64,000 bases of DNA from Avoscillospira_A sp052117125 (GTDB lineage: Bacteria > Bacillota > Clostridia > Oscillospirales > Oscillospiraceae). Positions 6,704 to 14,708 of the stretch are shown one piece after another. Position numbers and translations under genes: made by a program. The stretch covers positions 124,001 to 188,000 of the forward strand of contig NZ_JBQKJT010000007.1 in assembly GCF_052117125.1 (NCBI RefSeq), written 5' to 3'. The notes below the pieces were generated by a model. It saw only the letters and a program-made list of their open reading frames with translations, had not been told where the DNA came from and did not search any database. Each line of letters begins with the position of its first letter. Position 1 is the first letter of the stretch.

Positions 6704-7702
6704 ATGGCTCTGTTTGAAAGCTACGAGAGAAGAATCAACAAGATCAACGGTGTCCTCGCCAACTACGGTATCAAGGATATCGAGGAGTGCCGCGCCATTT
6801 GCCAGGAGAAGGGCTTCGATCCCTATGAAATCGTCAAGGGCATTCAGCCCATCTGCTTTGAGAATGCGGCCTGGGCTTACTGCATGGGTTCTGCCATTGC
6901 ACTGAAGAAGGGTGTCAAGACCGCCGCAGAGGCTGCCAAGGCGATCGGTGAGGGCCTGCAGGCTTTCTGCATCGACGGTTCTGTTGCTGAAGATCGCAAG
7001 GTTGGCATCGGCCACGGCAATCTGGGCGCCATGCTGCTGAGCGACGAGTCCAAGTGCTTTGCGTTCCTGGCTGGCCACGAGTCCTTTGCCGCTGCTGAGG
7101 GCGCCATCGGTATCGTCAAGAACGCCAACAAGGCCCGTAAGGAGCCCCTGCGCGTCATTCTGAATGGCCTGGGCAAGGATGCTGCTCAGATTATTTCCCG
7201 TATTAATGGCTTTACCTACGTCCAGACGCAGTTTGACTATGCCACCGGCAAGGTCAACATTGTCAAGGAGATCCGTTATTCCGAGGGCGAGCGTGCCAAT
7301 GTCCGCTGCTACGGTGCTGACGACGTCCGTGAGGGTGTGGCGATCATGCACCTGGAGGGCGTGGATGTTTCCATCACCGGTAACTCCACCAACCCCACCC
7401 GCTTCCAGCATCCCGTTGCCGGCACCTACAAGAAGGAGTGCATCGAGCAGGGCAAGAAGTACTTCTCTGTTGCCTCCGGCGGCGGCACCGGCCGTACGCT
7501 GCACCCCGATAACATGGCCGCAGGTCCTGCTTCCTACGGTATGACCGACACCATGGGCCGTATGCACAGCGATGCTCAGTTTGCCGGTTCCTCCTCCGTG
7601 CCTGCTCACGTTGAGATGATGGGCTTCCTGGGCGCTGGTAACAACCCCATGGTGGGCATGACTGTGGCTTGTGCTGTTGCGGTTGCTGAGAGTCTGAAGT
7701 AA
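6704..7702 (+). CDS. GGGtGRT family protein
   Basis: A 332-aa protein carrying the diagnostic SGGGTGRTLHPDN stretch (GGGTGRT at residues 259-265), which defines a conserved family of unknown function in anaerobes. Other visible conserved parts are GHGNLGAM (about 103-110), Cys 51 and Cys 60, and the glycine-rich GFLGAGNNPMVGM near the end. No signal peptide. It follows the NifU-like gene by 18 bases with AGGGGAGGA before the ATG, so the two are surely co-expressed. The shared very strong codon bias says both are abundant. The link to Fe-S chemistry rests only on the partner. Confidence 0.92.
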   Translation: MALFESYERRINKINGVLANYGIKDIEECRAICQEKGFDPYEIVKGIQPICFENAAWAYCMGSAIALKKGVKTAAEAAKAIGEGLQAFCIDGSVAEDRKVGIGHGNLGAMLLSDESKCFAFLAGHESFAAAEGAIGIVKNANKARKEPLRVILNGLGKDAAQIISRINGFTYVQTQFDYATGKVNIVKEIRYSEGERANVRCYGADDVREGVAIMHLEGVDVSITGNSTNPTRFQHPVAGTYKKECIEQGKKYFSVASGGGTGRTLHPDNMAAGPASYGMTDTMGRMHSDAQFAGSSSVPAHVEMMGFLGAGNNPMVGMTVACAVAVAESLK

Positions 7703-7718
7703 TTTCTTTTGCGTTTTT

Positions 7719-7745
7719 GTGCCAGACCCTCTTGGGGTCTGGCAC
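7719..7745. terminator. Stem-loop after the GGGtGRT gene
   Basis: GTGCCAGACCC (7719-7729) pairs with GGGTCTGGCAC (7735-7745). No T-tract follows, so it may protect the RNA end or act together with the next hairpin. Confidence 0.5.
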
Positions 7746-7755
7746 TATATCCGTC

Positions 7756-7806
7756 GATAAAAACCGCCGCCATTCCTTAAAAAAGGGGAATGGCGGCGGT
7801 TTTTAC
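7756..7806. terminator. Bidirectional terminator between GGGtGRT and ppk
   Basis: AAACCGCCGCCATTCC pairs with GGAATGGCGGCGGTTT over a short loop (7761-7803), flanked by A-runs on the left and T-runs on the right, so it works for both converging genes. Confidence 0.9.
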
Positions 7807-7812
7807 GATCCA

Positions 7813-9984
7813 TTATTTCTTTTTCTGTGCTCCGCTAAAGAGTCCTAAAAATCGATTTTTCCACAAGAGAGTTCGAGATGTTTTGGCGCTCCCGTCCGGC
7901 TTCTTCTGTACCGGCACTGGTTTGTGTAGAGAATGCTCCATAAAACTGGCTTGGCTGTCAATATGGGAAGTGGCGTTGCTTTTTCGGAAATAGGAGCCGT
8001 CCGGCTGCAGGCTGCTGGCTTTGACATTGTCGGCCAACTCTGTAGTCAAAATCTCCTGGAGCATCTGGCACAACTCTGGGTCCTCTACAGGACACGCAAT
8101 TTCCACACGGCGGTTTAAATTGCGGGTCATCAGGTCGGCGGAGGCAATGTAATACTTGGCGTCGTCTCCACGTCCAAAACAGTAGATGCGGGCGTGCTCC
8201 AGAAACCGGCCTACAATGCTGGTGACATGGATGTGCTCAGTTTTGCCGGGAATTCCAGGCCGTAAGCAGCAGATACCACGGAGAATCAAATGGATATTTA
8301 CGCCGGCACAGGAAGCCTCGGAGAGCTTATCCATGACTTCACGTTCCGTCATGGAGTTGGCTTTGATACAAATATACCCATTGGGGCCTTTGGCAATTTC
8401 TCGGTCAATCATGGTCAGCAGCAGCTGTTTGATACCGACGGGAGCCACCAATAAATGATTGTAGCTGCCCTCCAGATTACCCACCAGCATGTTCTGGAAA
8501 AACACGGTGCCGTCGATGCCGATTTGCTCCGATGCGGTCATCAGGCTCAGGTCGGTGTACATGGTATTGGTCTTTTCGTTGTAGTTGCCGGTGCCGATTT
8601 GCGTGATGTAGCGTAACTGGTCTTTTTGACGCAAGGTAATCAGGCAGATCTTACTGTGACATTTGAAATCCTCTACGCCGTAAATAACACGGCAACCGGC
8701 GTCTTCCAACAGACGAGACCAGGAGATGTTATTGGCCTCGTCGAACCGGGCTCGCAGTTCCATCAGGACCGTAACTTCTTTCCCATTCTCAGCAGCCCGA
8801 CAGAGGATATGGGCGATTTTGGAGGAAGAAGCCAGTCGGTAGATGGTGATCTTAATGGAAACCACATCCGGTCGGTCTGCCGCTTCGCTGAGAAGCCGCA
8901 AGAACGGGTCTACTTTATCAAAGGGGAAAAAGAGCATTTGATCCCGCTGCTGAATCTGCTCGATCATACTGCGATTGGGGTCCAGACATTCCGGCCAACG
9001 GGGGACATAGGGGGTGAATTCCAGAGGCTGGACAGTTGTCTCCGGCAGGGCTTTGATCAGACCATAAACATATTTCATGTTTAACGGTGCTTGATCGAAG
9101 TAGATTTGATGGTCGTGGACATTGATGCGGCGTTTGAGCATTTTGAGGAAGTCGCCCTCGGCAGTGCCGTTGATTTCCAGACGGACGATGGCCAGATGGG
9201 AGCGTTTCTTTAAAAGCTTGCTCATGCGGTTACGAAAATCTCCGTCGTTATCGTCGAACTTCTCTTCGTCGAAGCCGATGTCTGCATTACGGGTCACGGA
9301 GATTACACAGGCGTTGAGCACTTTATAGCTGCCGAAGAGGGTGGGCGCCCATTGCAGGATCACATCTTCCGTCCGAACATAGTGATTGGGATGGTCCGGC
9401 ATGATGATAAACTGCGGCAATGCGTCCGGTACAGGAATCAGGCCCAGAGACTGTCCCTCTTTTTTATCCTGAAGCAGCGCAGCGATATAAAGCCCCTTAT
9501 TGACCAGGTGAGGGAAGGGGTGATGTACGTCAACAATCTGCGGCGACAGTATGGGCAGAACCTTTGCTTTGAAATACTGGCTGATAAACTTTTTTTCCTC
9601 CGGCAACGGTTCGGAAAAACCAAGGTCGAGAATGCCTATCTGCGCCAACTGGTGAGTGACTGTGTGAAAAATCTGGTCCTTCAAAGCTACCAGGCCAGGG
9701 ATGGTCTCATAGATCCGTTCTAACTGCTGGCCCGGCGTCATATTGCACTTGTTGTCAATTTCGTCCGGAGAAATCAACGACAGATCAAACAAACTGCCGA
9801 CACGTACCATGAAAAACTCATCCAGATTGCTGGTAAAGATGGAAATAAATTTTAGCCGCTCCAGCAACGGAACCGTTTGATCGGCGGCCTCTTCCAGTAC
9901 ACGACGATTGAAGCGGAGCCAACTGAGTTCACGATTCTGTGTATAACTGTAATCTCGGGGCTGTTTCGCAGGATGTTCAGACAT
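7813..9984 (-). CDS. ppk1: Polyphosphate kinase 1
   Basis: A 723-aa PPK1 of usual length. It reversibly moves the terminal phosphate of ATP onto polyphosphate. Seen in order: the N-terminal helical domain (YTQNRELSWLRFNRRVLEEA), the head domain, then two phospholipase-D-like C domains with the autophosphorylated histidine in KCHSKICLI (His 443) and the second conserved histidine in LEHARIYCFGRG (His 597). The start has AAGGAGAGG in front. It is a single gene facing the GGGtGRT operon. The last 70 residues are basic and low in complexity. Confidence 0.97.
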   Translation of the reverse strand: MSEHPAKQPRDYSYTQNRELSWLRFNRRVLEEAADQTVPLLERLKFISIFTSNLDEFFMVRVGSLFDLSLISPDEIDNKCNMTPGQQLERIYETIPGLVALKDQIFHTVTHQLAQIGILDLGFSEPLPEEKKFISQYFKAKVLPILSPQIVDVHHPFPHLVNKGLYIAALLQDKKEGQSLGLIPVPDALPQFIIMPDHPNHYVRTEDVILQWAPTLFGSYKVLNACVISVTRNADIGFDEEKFDDNDGDFRNRMSKLLKKRSHLAIVRLEINGTAEGDFLKMLKRRINVHDHQIYFDQAPLNMKYVYGLIKALPETTVQPLEFTPYVPRWPECLDPNRSMIEQIQQRDQMLFFPFDKVDPFLRLLSEAADRPDVVSIKITIYRLASSSKIAHILCRAAENGKEVTVLMELRARFDEANNISWSRLLEDAGCRVIYGVEDFKCHSKICLITLRQKDQLRYITQIGTGNYNEKTNTMYTDLSLMTASEQIGIDGTVFFQNMLVGNLEGSYNHLLVAPVGIKQLLLTMIDREIAKGPNGYICIKANSMTEREVMDKLSEASCAGVNIHLILRGICCLRPGIPGKTEHIHVTSIVGRFLEHARIYCFGRGDDAKYYIASADLMTRNLNRRVEIACPVEDPELCQMLQEILTTELADNVKASSLQPDGSYFRKSNATSHIDSQASFMEHSLHKPVPVQKKPDGSAKTSRTLLWKNRFLGLFSGAQKKK

Positions 9985-10160
9985 GATAACCTCTCCTTGT
10001 GTGTCACAACAATCTCTTGGGCCTTCTATGGTACGTTCATATTTACCCTTCCATTATCATACTACATATAGCAGGAAGTTGCCACGGTGTTTTTAAAAAA
10101 ATTTGGAAATCGAGGCATCTAATATAGGTAAATTGAAGCAGATAAAAGGAGTGGACCATC

Positions 10161-10556
10161 ATGACAAGAACTGCGAAACGGACCGGCCAATGGAAGCTGT
10201 GGCAGCTGATACTCCGGGGTATGATTGTACCGCTGGTGTTGTTATTAGCAGTTGCAGCTTTCAGCGGCATGGTCGCCATACGTCAGTGGGTGCCGCAGAC
10301 GGGCATTCGTTATCTGTCCTATCTGACAGCGGCGGTATTCTACCTTCTGGCGCCGCTGCCTATGATTAAACTGATCGGTAAATATCCGCTGCCCATTGCT
10401 TGCGGATACGGGATTCTCTGGACTGCGCTATTCGCACTGTTCAACAACGCGGTCTGGCCGCAGGGGGGTGGCAATGAAGGGGCCGTTCTCTGGATTATCA
10501 TTGCATGTGCTGTTTTTGTGAGTGGTCTGCTGGGGATGCGGTTGACACGACGATAA
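10161..10556 (+). CDS. Small integral membrane protein
   Basis: A 131-aa protein with four likely membrane helices (about residues 19-41, 48-69, 75-95, 105-125) and Lys/Arg-rich ends (MTRTAKRTG, MRLTRR). I cannot name the family with confidence; it resembles the small four-helix membrane proteins common in clostridia. AAAGGAG lies 8 to 9 bases before the ATG. It stands alone between ppk and a 0.5-kb gap. Confidence 0.7.
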   Translation: MTRTAKRTGQWKLWQLILRGMIVPLVLLLAVAAFSGMVAIRQWVPQTGIRYLSYLTAAVFYLLAPLPMIKLIGKYPLPIACGYGILWTALFALFNNAVWPQGGGNEGAVLWIIIACAVFVSGLLGMRLTRR

Positions 10557-10739
10557 GATGCAAGATATCCTGCGAAATGCTTTGAAATGTATTTGCATAA
10601 AATCCTGCATTTCATGACTTTGTGCAATTTGCTTATTTTTTATTCTCCCAAAAACAAGCGAATAAACCTATATTGACATAATCAGTAGACATAATACTAC
10701 GTCATTCTGCACAAATATTTGAAAATTTTCGTATTTTCC

Positions 10740-10768
10740 TTGAAATTCTCCCTTGATTCCGGTATAGT
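10740..10768 (+). promoter_or_regulatory. Promoter upstream of xerD-like gene
   Basis: TTGAAA (10740-10745) and TATAGT (10763-10768) with a 17-base spacer. The predicted start is about 315 bases before the recombinase start codon, so it may serve a separate RNA. Confidence 0.65.
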
Positions 10769-10774
10769 AACCGT

Positions 10775-10920
10775 ATCGAGAATGTCTGGTAGATATTACA
10801 TCTGTTTGCCTCCAGCATTATGCGGTAGAGAGTATTGCTCCGACCGTTTGAATGCGCATCGTACACCCTCACACATTGATCCAGTGCAGTTTGCCGTACC
10901 CTTCTGATCGTTTGTTTTTC
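10775..10920 (+). ncRNA. Candidate structured RNA of unknown class
   Basis: From the predicted start, the ends can pair (CGA, GAA and GGTA with TACC, TTC, TCG), and the middle forms a hairpin (GCATT/AATGC and CGGT/ACCG, 10815-10855), giving a rod with a central open region, followed by TTTGTTTTT. No start codon with a ribosome site lies inside. It could also just be a long leader of the next gene. Confidence 0.3.
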
Positions 10921-11089
10921 CGCTTTCCGCTTGTTTTTGTGCTGTTGCGGTAAAAGCGTTTTTCTACAACAATTTGATACCGCTTACTCTGCCGGTTTAG
11001 CTCATACTGCCTGCCGGTTTACAAATCGGAGATTGATAGACTGATTTGGAGACAGAGCGGTGAATCATGGCAAAGAAGAGGACAGAGAC

Positions 11090-11974
11090 ATGGCAACTTT
11101 ACTGGATGGATTCGAGAACTATTTGATGAATGAGAAACAGGCTTCTCGGAATACCATTACTTCGTATATGCGAGATGTACAGCAGTTTATCTACTATTTG
11201 CAGGCTGAGGAACTGGAGCCGGAGACTGTGGAGCGACCGCAGATCATCGCGTATACCCACTGGCTGACAGAGCAGGGCAAATCGCCTGCTACCATTTCCC
11301 GTACCCTGGCTTCGCTGAAATGCTTCTATCATTATCTTTTGAACAGCGGGTGTGTTGGAGAGAATCCAGTTCGGAACATTCAGGTCCAGAAGACTGAGAA
11401 GAAGCTGCCGCAAATTCTGACCGGCAAAGAGGTAGAACTGTTGCTGTCACAGCCCAAGTGTACCGACGCAAAAGGTTTTCGGGACAAGGCCATGCTGGAA
11501 CTGCTGTATGCCACCGGTATTCGTGTGACAGAGCTGATTTCTTTGAATGTCAGCGATGTCAATTTGCCAGGCTGCTTTATTAAGTGCGGGCCGTCAGGGA
11601 AGAGCCGTATCATTCCGCTATATCCCGCAGCTGTGCAGGCGTTGACGGATTATATTCAGGATGTTCGGCCCAAGTTGATCGCACATCCTGAGGAGCAATC
11701 TTTGTTTGTCAACCTGAGCGGTGAGCGTATGTCCAGACAGGGATTCTGGAAGATTGTCAAGCATTATCAGGAACTGGCGGAGATCGACAAAGATATTACG
11801 CCGCATACACTGCGTCACAGCTTTGCGGCTCATCTGCTGGAGAACGGTGCCGATTTGCGGTCGATACAGGAGATGCTTGGGCACAGCGATATTTCTTCCA
11901 CACATATTTACACCCAGCTAGTCAAACAAAACTTAAAGAATGTTTATAATAAATTTCACCCCAAGGCATTTTAA
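11090..11974 (+). CDS. xerD: Tyrosine recombinase XerD-like
   Basis: A 294-aa recombinase matching the XerD length. N-terminal SAM-like DNA-binding domain (LLDGFENYLMNEKQASRNTI) and C-terminal catalytic domain with the full active site: Arg 145, Lys 171, His 239, Arg 242, His 265 and the nucleophile Tyr 274. XerC/XerD resolve chromosome dimers at dif. The ATG at 11090 follows GAAGAGG by 8 bases; an upstream GTG at 11060 is in frame but poorly placed. A second tyrosine recombinase lies 2.6 kb away. No dif-like 28-mer was seen beside it. Confidence 0.88.
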   Translation: MATLLDGFENYLMNEKQASRNTITSYMRDVQQFIYYLQAEELEPETVERPQIIAYTHWLTEQGKSPATISRTLASLKCFYHYLLNSGCVGENPVRNIQVQKTEKKLPQILTGKEVELLLSQPKCTDAKGFRDKAMLELLYATGIRVTELISLNVSDVNLPGCFIKCGPSGKSRIIPLYPAAVQALTDYIQDVRPKLIAHPEEQSLFVNLSGERMSRQGFWKIVKHYQELAEIDKDITPHTLRHSFAAHLLENGADLRSIQEMLGHSDISSTHIYTQLVKQNLKNVYNKFHPKAF

Positions 11975-11975
11975 A

Positions 11976-12008
11976 AGAGTGGTCACTCCGGAGAGTGGCC
12001 ACTCTTTT
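11976..12008. terminator. Bidirectional terminator of xerD-like gene and the 40-aa gene
   Basis: GAGTGG-T-CACTC (11977-11988) pairs with GAGTG-G-CCACTC (11993-12004) around CGGA, with AAAA before and TTTT after, so it ends both converging genes. Confidence 0.85.
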
Positions 12009-12027
12009 CCGATATTGGCAGGGGAAA

Positions 12028-12150
12028 TCAGCCTCTGCAGTCCTGCTTCTGACCGTTGTTCTCCATGCCATTCTGAGCCTTGTTCTGCTCCATGTTCTGC
12101 GCTTTGTTCTTCATCTTCTGATTCTTGTTCTGATTGGTTGCCTTATCCAT
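12028..12150 (-). CDS. 40-aa Asn/Gln/Lys-rich protein, likely spore-associated
   Basis: A short gene with GGGAGGA 7 bases before its ATG. The product begins MDKATNQNKNQKMKNKAQN and repeats the unit KAQN, ending in QKQDCRG; it is almost all Asn, Gln, Lys, Glu and Met with no hydrophobic core. Such composition resembles small acid-soluble or gamma-type spore proteins, though I see no diagnostic motif. It follows spoVAE by 59 bases on the same strand, with the shared terminator just behind, so it is probably the third gene of the spore operon. Function is inferred from place and composition. Confidence 0.6.
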   Translation of the reverse strand: MDKATNQNKNQKMKNKAQNMEQNKAQNGMENNGQKQDCRG

Positions 12151-12209
12151 TTTGGAGTCCTCCCAAATCAATATTTGCGGTGTTCCGCAGAGATAGGTTA
12201 TCCCATTTT

Positions 12210-12566
12210 TCAGCTTTTATCCTTCGGTTTGAAAATCAATGCGGCAAGATATCCGAAAAAAATTGCTGCTGTTACACCGCCTGCACTGGCTGTGGCGCCG
12301 CCGAGAAGTGCACCTACCCATCCGTTTTCCTGTACAGATTCCCGAACGCCTTTGGCCAATGTGTAGCCAAAGCCCGTTAGGGGAATGGTAGCGCCTGTTC
12401 CCGCAAAGTCCACAATGGCCTCATAGACACCCAGACCGCCTAAAATGACACCGGCTACCACAAAACTGACCAGAATCCGGGCCGGTGTCAGTTTGGTACG
12501 ATCAATGAGAATTTGACCCAGGGCGCAGAAGGCACCACCAACTAAAAATGCTTTAAGATATTCCAT
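12210..12566 (-). CDS. spoVAE: Stage V sporulation protein AE (SpoVAE)
   Basis: A 118-aa membrane protein with the family start MEYLKAFLVGGAFCALGQILID and glycine-rich helices (VSFVVAGVILGGLGVYE, TGFGYTLAKGV). SpoVA proteins form the inner-membrane channel that moves dipicolinic acid with calcium into the forespore and out at germination. The start has GGAGG 7 to 8 bases upstream and lies 4 bases after spoVAD, so both are one operon. Usual companion spoVAC is not next to it. Confidence 0.93.
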   Translation of the reverse strand: MEYLKAFLVGGAFCALGQILIDRTKLTPARILVSFVVAGVILGGLGVYEAIVDFAGTGATIPLTGFGYTLAKGVRESVQENGWVGALLGGATASAGGVTAAIFFGYLAALIFKPKDKS

Positions 12567-12570
12567 AGAT

Positions 12571-13587
12571 TCAATCCTCCAGTTCTATGGCAATGGCATG
12601 ACAAATGCCTGGGGTGGATTCTTTCTGCTGGGTAGAGGTGGGCGACAGTAGTGCGCCGGTACCGCAGAAAAGTATTTTTCGATAGCGGTGTTCCAGCATC
12701 TGCCGATACAAATAGCCACACAGGACTACCGCACTGCAACCGCAGCCGGAACCGCCTGCATGGACGTCTTGTGTCTCCTGGTCATAGATCATGATGCCGC
12801 AGTCTTGATACACACCATCCATGGCAACGCCATCTTTGGCGAACAGGTCACCGACAATCTGCCATCCTAACTGCCCCAGGTCGCCGGTGACAATGAGATC
12901 GTAGGCGTTGGGGCCGGTATTCAAATCCGCAAAGTGTTGTGTCAGTGTATCATAGGCAGCGGGTGCCATTGCGGCGCCCATATTGTTGGCGTCTTTTATG
13001 CCCCAGTCCACTACACGTCCAATGGTGGCGGCAGTGATCCGCGGCCCGCTGCCTTCTCGGCCCAGTAGGGCACATCCGGAGCCGGTGACAGTCCACTGGG
13101 CTGTAGGTGGACGCTGCCCACCATAGACCAGCGGGAATCGATATTGCCGCTCTGCAGAGGCAAAATGAGAGGAGGTCATGGCAATGACGCGTTGTGCAAA
13201 GCCGCCGCTGATGGCCATGGAGCCTAACAGCAAACTCTCCGCCATGGTGGAGCAGGCTCCATACAGTCCCAGAAACGGAATGCTCAAATCACGCAGACAA
13301 AAACTGGTTCCAATACATTGATTCAGCAAATCGCCGCCAAAGAGAATATCAATGTCTTTTGGCTGTAAATGGGCTTTCTCCAGCGCCGTTTGCACGGCCA
13401 GGGACTGCATCTGGGTTTCTGCTTTCTCCCAGGAGGGCTGTCCAAATTTTGTATCGGGATTTAGATGGTCAAACCATTGGTGCAGCGGACCTTCCAGTTC
13501 TTTTTTCCCGCCGACAGCGGCGGTGGTCAGAAGAACCGGACGATGTTGAAACACCAAAGTTTGGCGGCCAGTGCGCTGTACGCTCAA
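12571..13587 (-). CDS. spoVAD: Stage V sporulation protein AD (SpoVAD)
   Basis: A 338-aa thiolase-fold protein that binds dipicolinic acid for the SpoVA channel. The start SVQRTGRQTLVFQHRP matches the family N-terminus, and the glycine-rich core (FGGDLLNQCIGTSFCLRDL, GLYGACSTMAESLLLG, HAGGSGCGCSAVVL) is intact. A TTG at 13587 follows AGGAG by 9 bases and gives exactly the usual length; the frame is open 39 codons further upstream to 13704, but that would run through the terminator of the recombinase gene. A CATACTA box at 13624-13630 sits in the right place for a forespore sigma factor. Confidence 0.94.
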   Translation of the reverse strand: MSVQRTGRQTLVFQHRPVLLTTAAVGGKKELEGPLHQWFDHLNPDTKFGQPSWEKAETQMQSLAVQTALEKAHLQPKDIDILFGGDLLNQCIGTSFCLRDLSIPFLGLYGACSTMAESLLLGSMAISGGFAQRVIAMTSSHFASAERQYRFPLVYGGQRPPTAQWTVTGSGCALLGREGSGPRITAATIGRVVDWGIKDANNMGAAMAPAAYDTLTQHFADLNTGPNAYDLIVTGDLGQLGWQIVGDLFAKDGVAMDGVYQDCGIMIYDQETQDVHAGGSGCGCSAVVLCGYLYRQMLEHRYRKILFCGTGALLSPTSTQQKESTPGICHAIAIELED

Positions 13588-13623
13588 TTTTATCAACTCC
13601 TGCACAAACATGAGATTTGGCAA

Positions 13624-13630
13624 TAGTATG
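13624..13630 (-). promoter_or_regulatory. Forespore-sigma-type -10 box before spoVAD
   Basis: The minus strand reads CATACTA, the consensus -10 for sigma-F/sigma-G genes, about 37 bases before the TTG start and just after the upstream terminator. The -35 region (GTTAA) matches poorly. Confidence 0.5.
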
Positions 13631-13640
13631 TGCAGTCCGG

Positions 13641-13680
13641 AAAAAATTAACCGGGACCCGCTGATCGAACGGGGCCCGGG
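13641..13680 (-). terminator. Terminator of the xerC-like gene
   Basis: On the minus strand CCGGGCCCCG pairs with CGGGTCCCGG (one mismatch) and is followed by TTAATTTTTT. It separates the recombinase from spoVAD. Confidence 0.8.
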
Positions 13681-13700
13681 ATGATGCAGTAGGGAAGTCG

Positions 13701-14684
13701 TCATTTGGAAAGCTTGGAGATGGGATTGGCTTCTGCGGCGATTTTCAATTCGGTGTTTTCAATGTGGGTATAGATTTCTGTTGTATTCAGATGTTCATGG
13801 CCTAAAACCTCCTGGACCGTCTTCACGTCGACACCGCCGGACAACATAAGCGTGGCGGCTGTGTGGCGCAGCTTATGGGCGGAAAATTGCGTGGCGTCCA
13901 AACCCGCATCCAGGAGGTGCTTTTTGACTAGACGGTGTACGGCAGTAACACTGATCCGATTGCCGTTACGGGAGCCGAACAGCGCACGATTATCCGTTAA
14001 TTCGATTTTGTTGCGTTCGATCAAGTAGTCATCGATGGCTTGTTTGCAGTTACTGCCCATATAGACAATGCGTTCTTTGTTGCCTTTGCCAACAACGCGG
14101 ATACGGTCTTCGTAGATGTCCGTAATGTTTAAACCGACTAACTCAGAACGGCGGATGCCACAACTGAGAAAGATCATCAAAATGGCATAGTCACGCTTGG
14201 CGTTGGGACCGGACACAGATTGGAGAAGACGGCTGGATTCCTCCAACGTAAGATATTTGGGAAGCGCTTTCCGAAGCTTGGGAAATTCCAGGTCCTGGAC
14301 GGGATTTTCCTCCAGCTGTTTTGTGCGGACCGTCAGATACTTAAAAAAGGACTTAATAGCTGACAGTTTTCGCGCTCTGGCGGCCGCGCCGATGCCGCTG
14401 TCGGACGGTGATTCTCCAGTGGTGCGGTCATTGGCCAGATACGATAGAAAATCGTAGATATCAGTCACATGGATATTGCGCAGAAACTCCAAATCTACAT
14501 CTTTGATGGAGATGGAATCCAGCGGCGTATTGTATGGCAGTTCCAGACGCATAAGCTTCATAAACCGCAAAAACATCCGTAAATCCAAATAGTATTCGGA
14601 AACGGTCTTGAGCGATTGGCCTTTGATGGTTTCGTGGTAGCTGAGAAATTCCCGCAGGATTTGCGGACAATCATTGGTATTCAT
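13701..14684 (-). CDS. Tyrosine recombinase XerC-like
   Basis: A 327-aa tyrosine recombinase with all catalytic residues: Arg 178 in CGIRRSE, Lys 200, His 270, Arg 273, His 296 and Tyr 305 in EIYTHIEN. The N-terminal core-binding domain carries an insert around residues 88-100 (TTGESPSDSGIG) absent from the shorter partner upstream. A clean start with GGAGAC before the ATG. It may be the XerC of this organism, paired with the XerD-like gene at 11090, since no phage or transposon genes surround it. Confidence 0.85.
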   Translation of the reverse strand: MNTNDCPQILREFLSYHETIKGQSLKTVSEYYLDLRMFLRFMKLMRLELPYNTPLDSISIKDVDLEFLRNIHVTDIYDFLSYLANDRTTGESPSDSGIGAAARARKLSAIKSFFKYLTVRTKQLEENPVQDLEFPKLRKALPKYLTLEESSRLLQSVSGPNAKRDYAILMIFLSCGIRRSELVGLNITDIYEDRIRVVGKGNKERIVYMGSNCKQAIDDYLIERNKIELTDNRALFGSRNGNRISVTAVHRLVKKHLLDAGLDATQFSAHKLRHTAATLMLSGGVDVKTVQEVLGHEHLNTTEIYTHIENTELKIAAEANPISKLSK

Positions 14685-14708
14685 AGAGTCTCCTTTGTCT
14701 AATTACCA

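Larger units (their letters stand above)
10557..11089. other. Intergenic region with promoter, candidate RNA and short repeats
   Basis: No convincing gene. The first part has alternative inverted repeats (ATGCAA with TTGCAT; GAAATGC with GCATTTC, 10560-10615). GACATAAT occurs twice 13 bases apart (10675 and 10688). A strong promoter (10740-10768) then reads into a possible rod-like RNA ending in TTTGTTTTT near 10920. CTGCCGGTTTA is repeated 22 bases apart (10989-10999 and 11011-11021) in front of the recombinase gene. Confidence 0.5.

Noticed and set aside
5891..7609. A 572-codon minus-strand open frame opposite the NifU-like and GGGtGRT genes
   Set aside because: It crosses two well-identified, strongly codon-biased genes, has no ribosome site, and is low-complexity (Leu, Gly, Ala, Val). 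The strong CTG/GGC/AAG bias of the real genes avoids stop codons on the other strand.
12028..12150. Reading the 40-aa gene as a mere shadow of the xerD terminator region
   Set aside because: It has its own ribosome site and non-random KAQN repeats and lies outside the recombinase gene, so it was kept as a gene.
13588..13704. Longer spoVAD start at 13704 overlapping the xerC-like gene
   Set aside because: The extension would run through the recombinase terminator and gives 377 aa, longer than the family; the TTG at 13587 gives 338 aa with a ribosome site.
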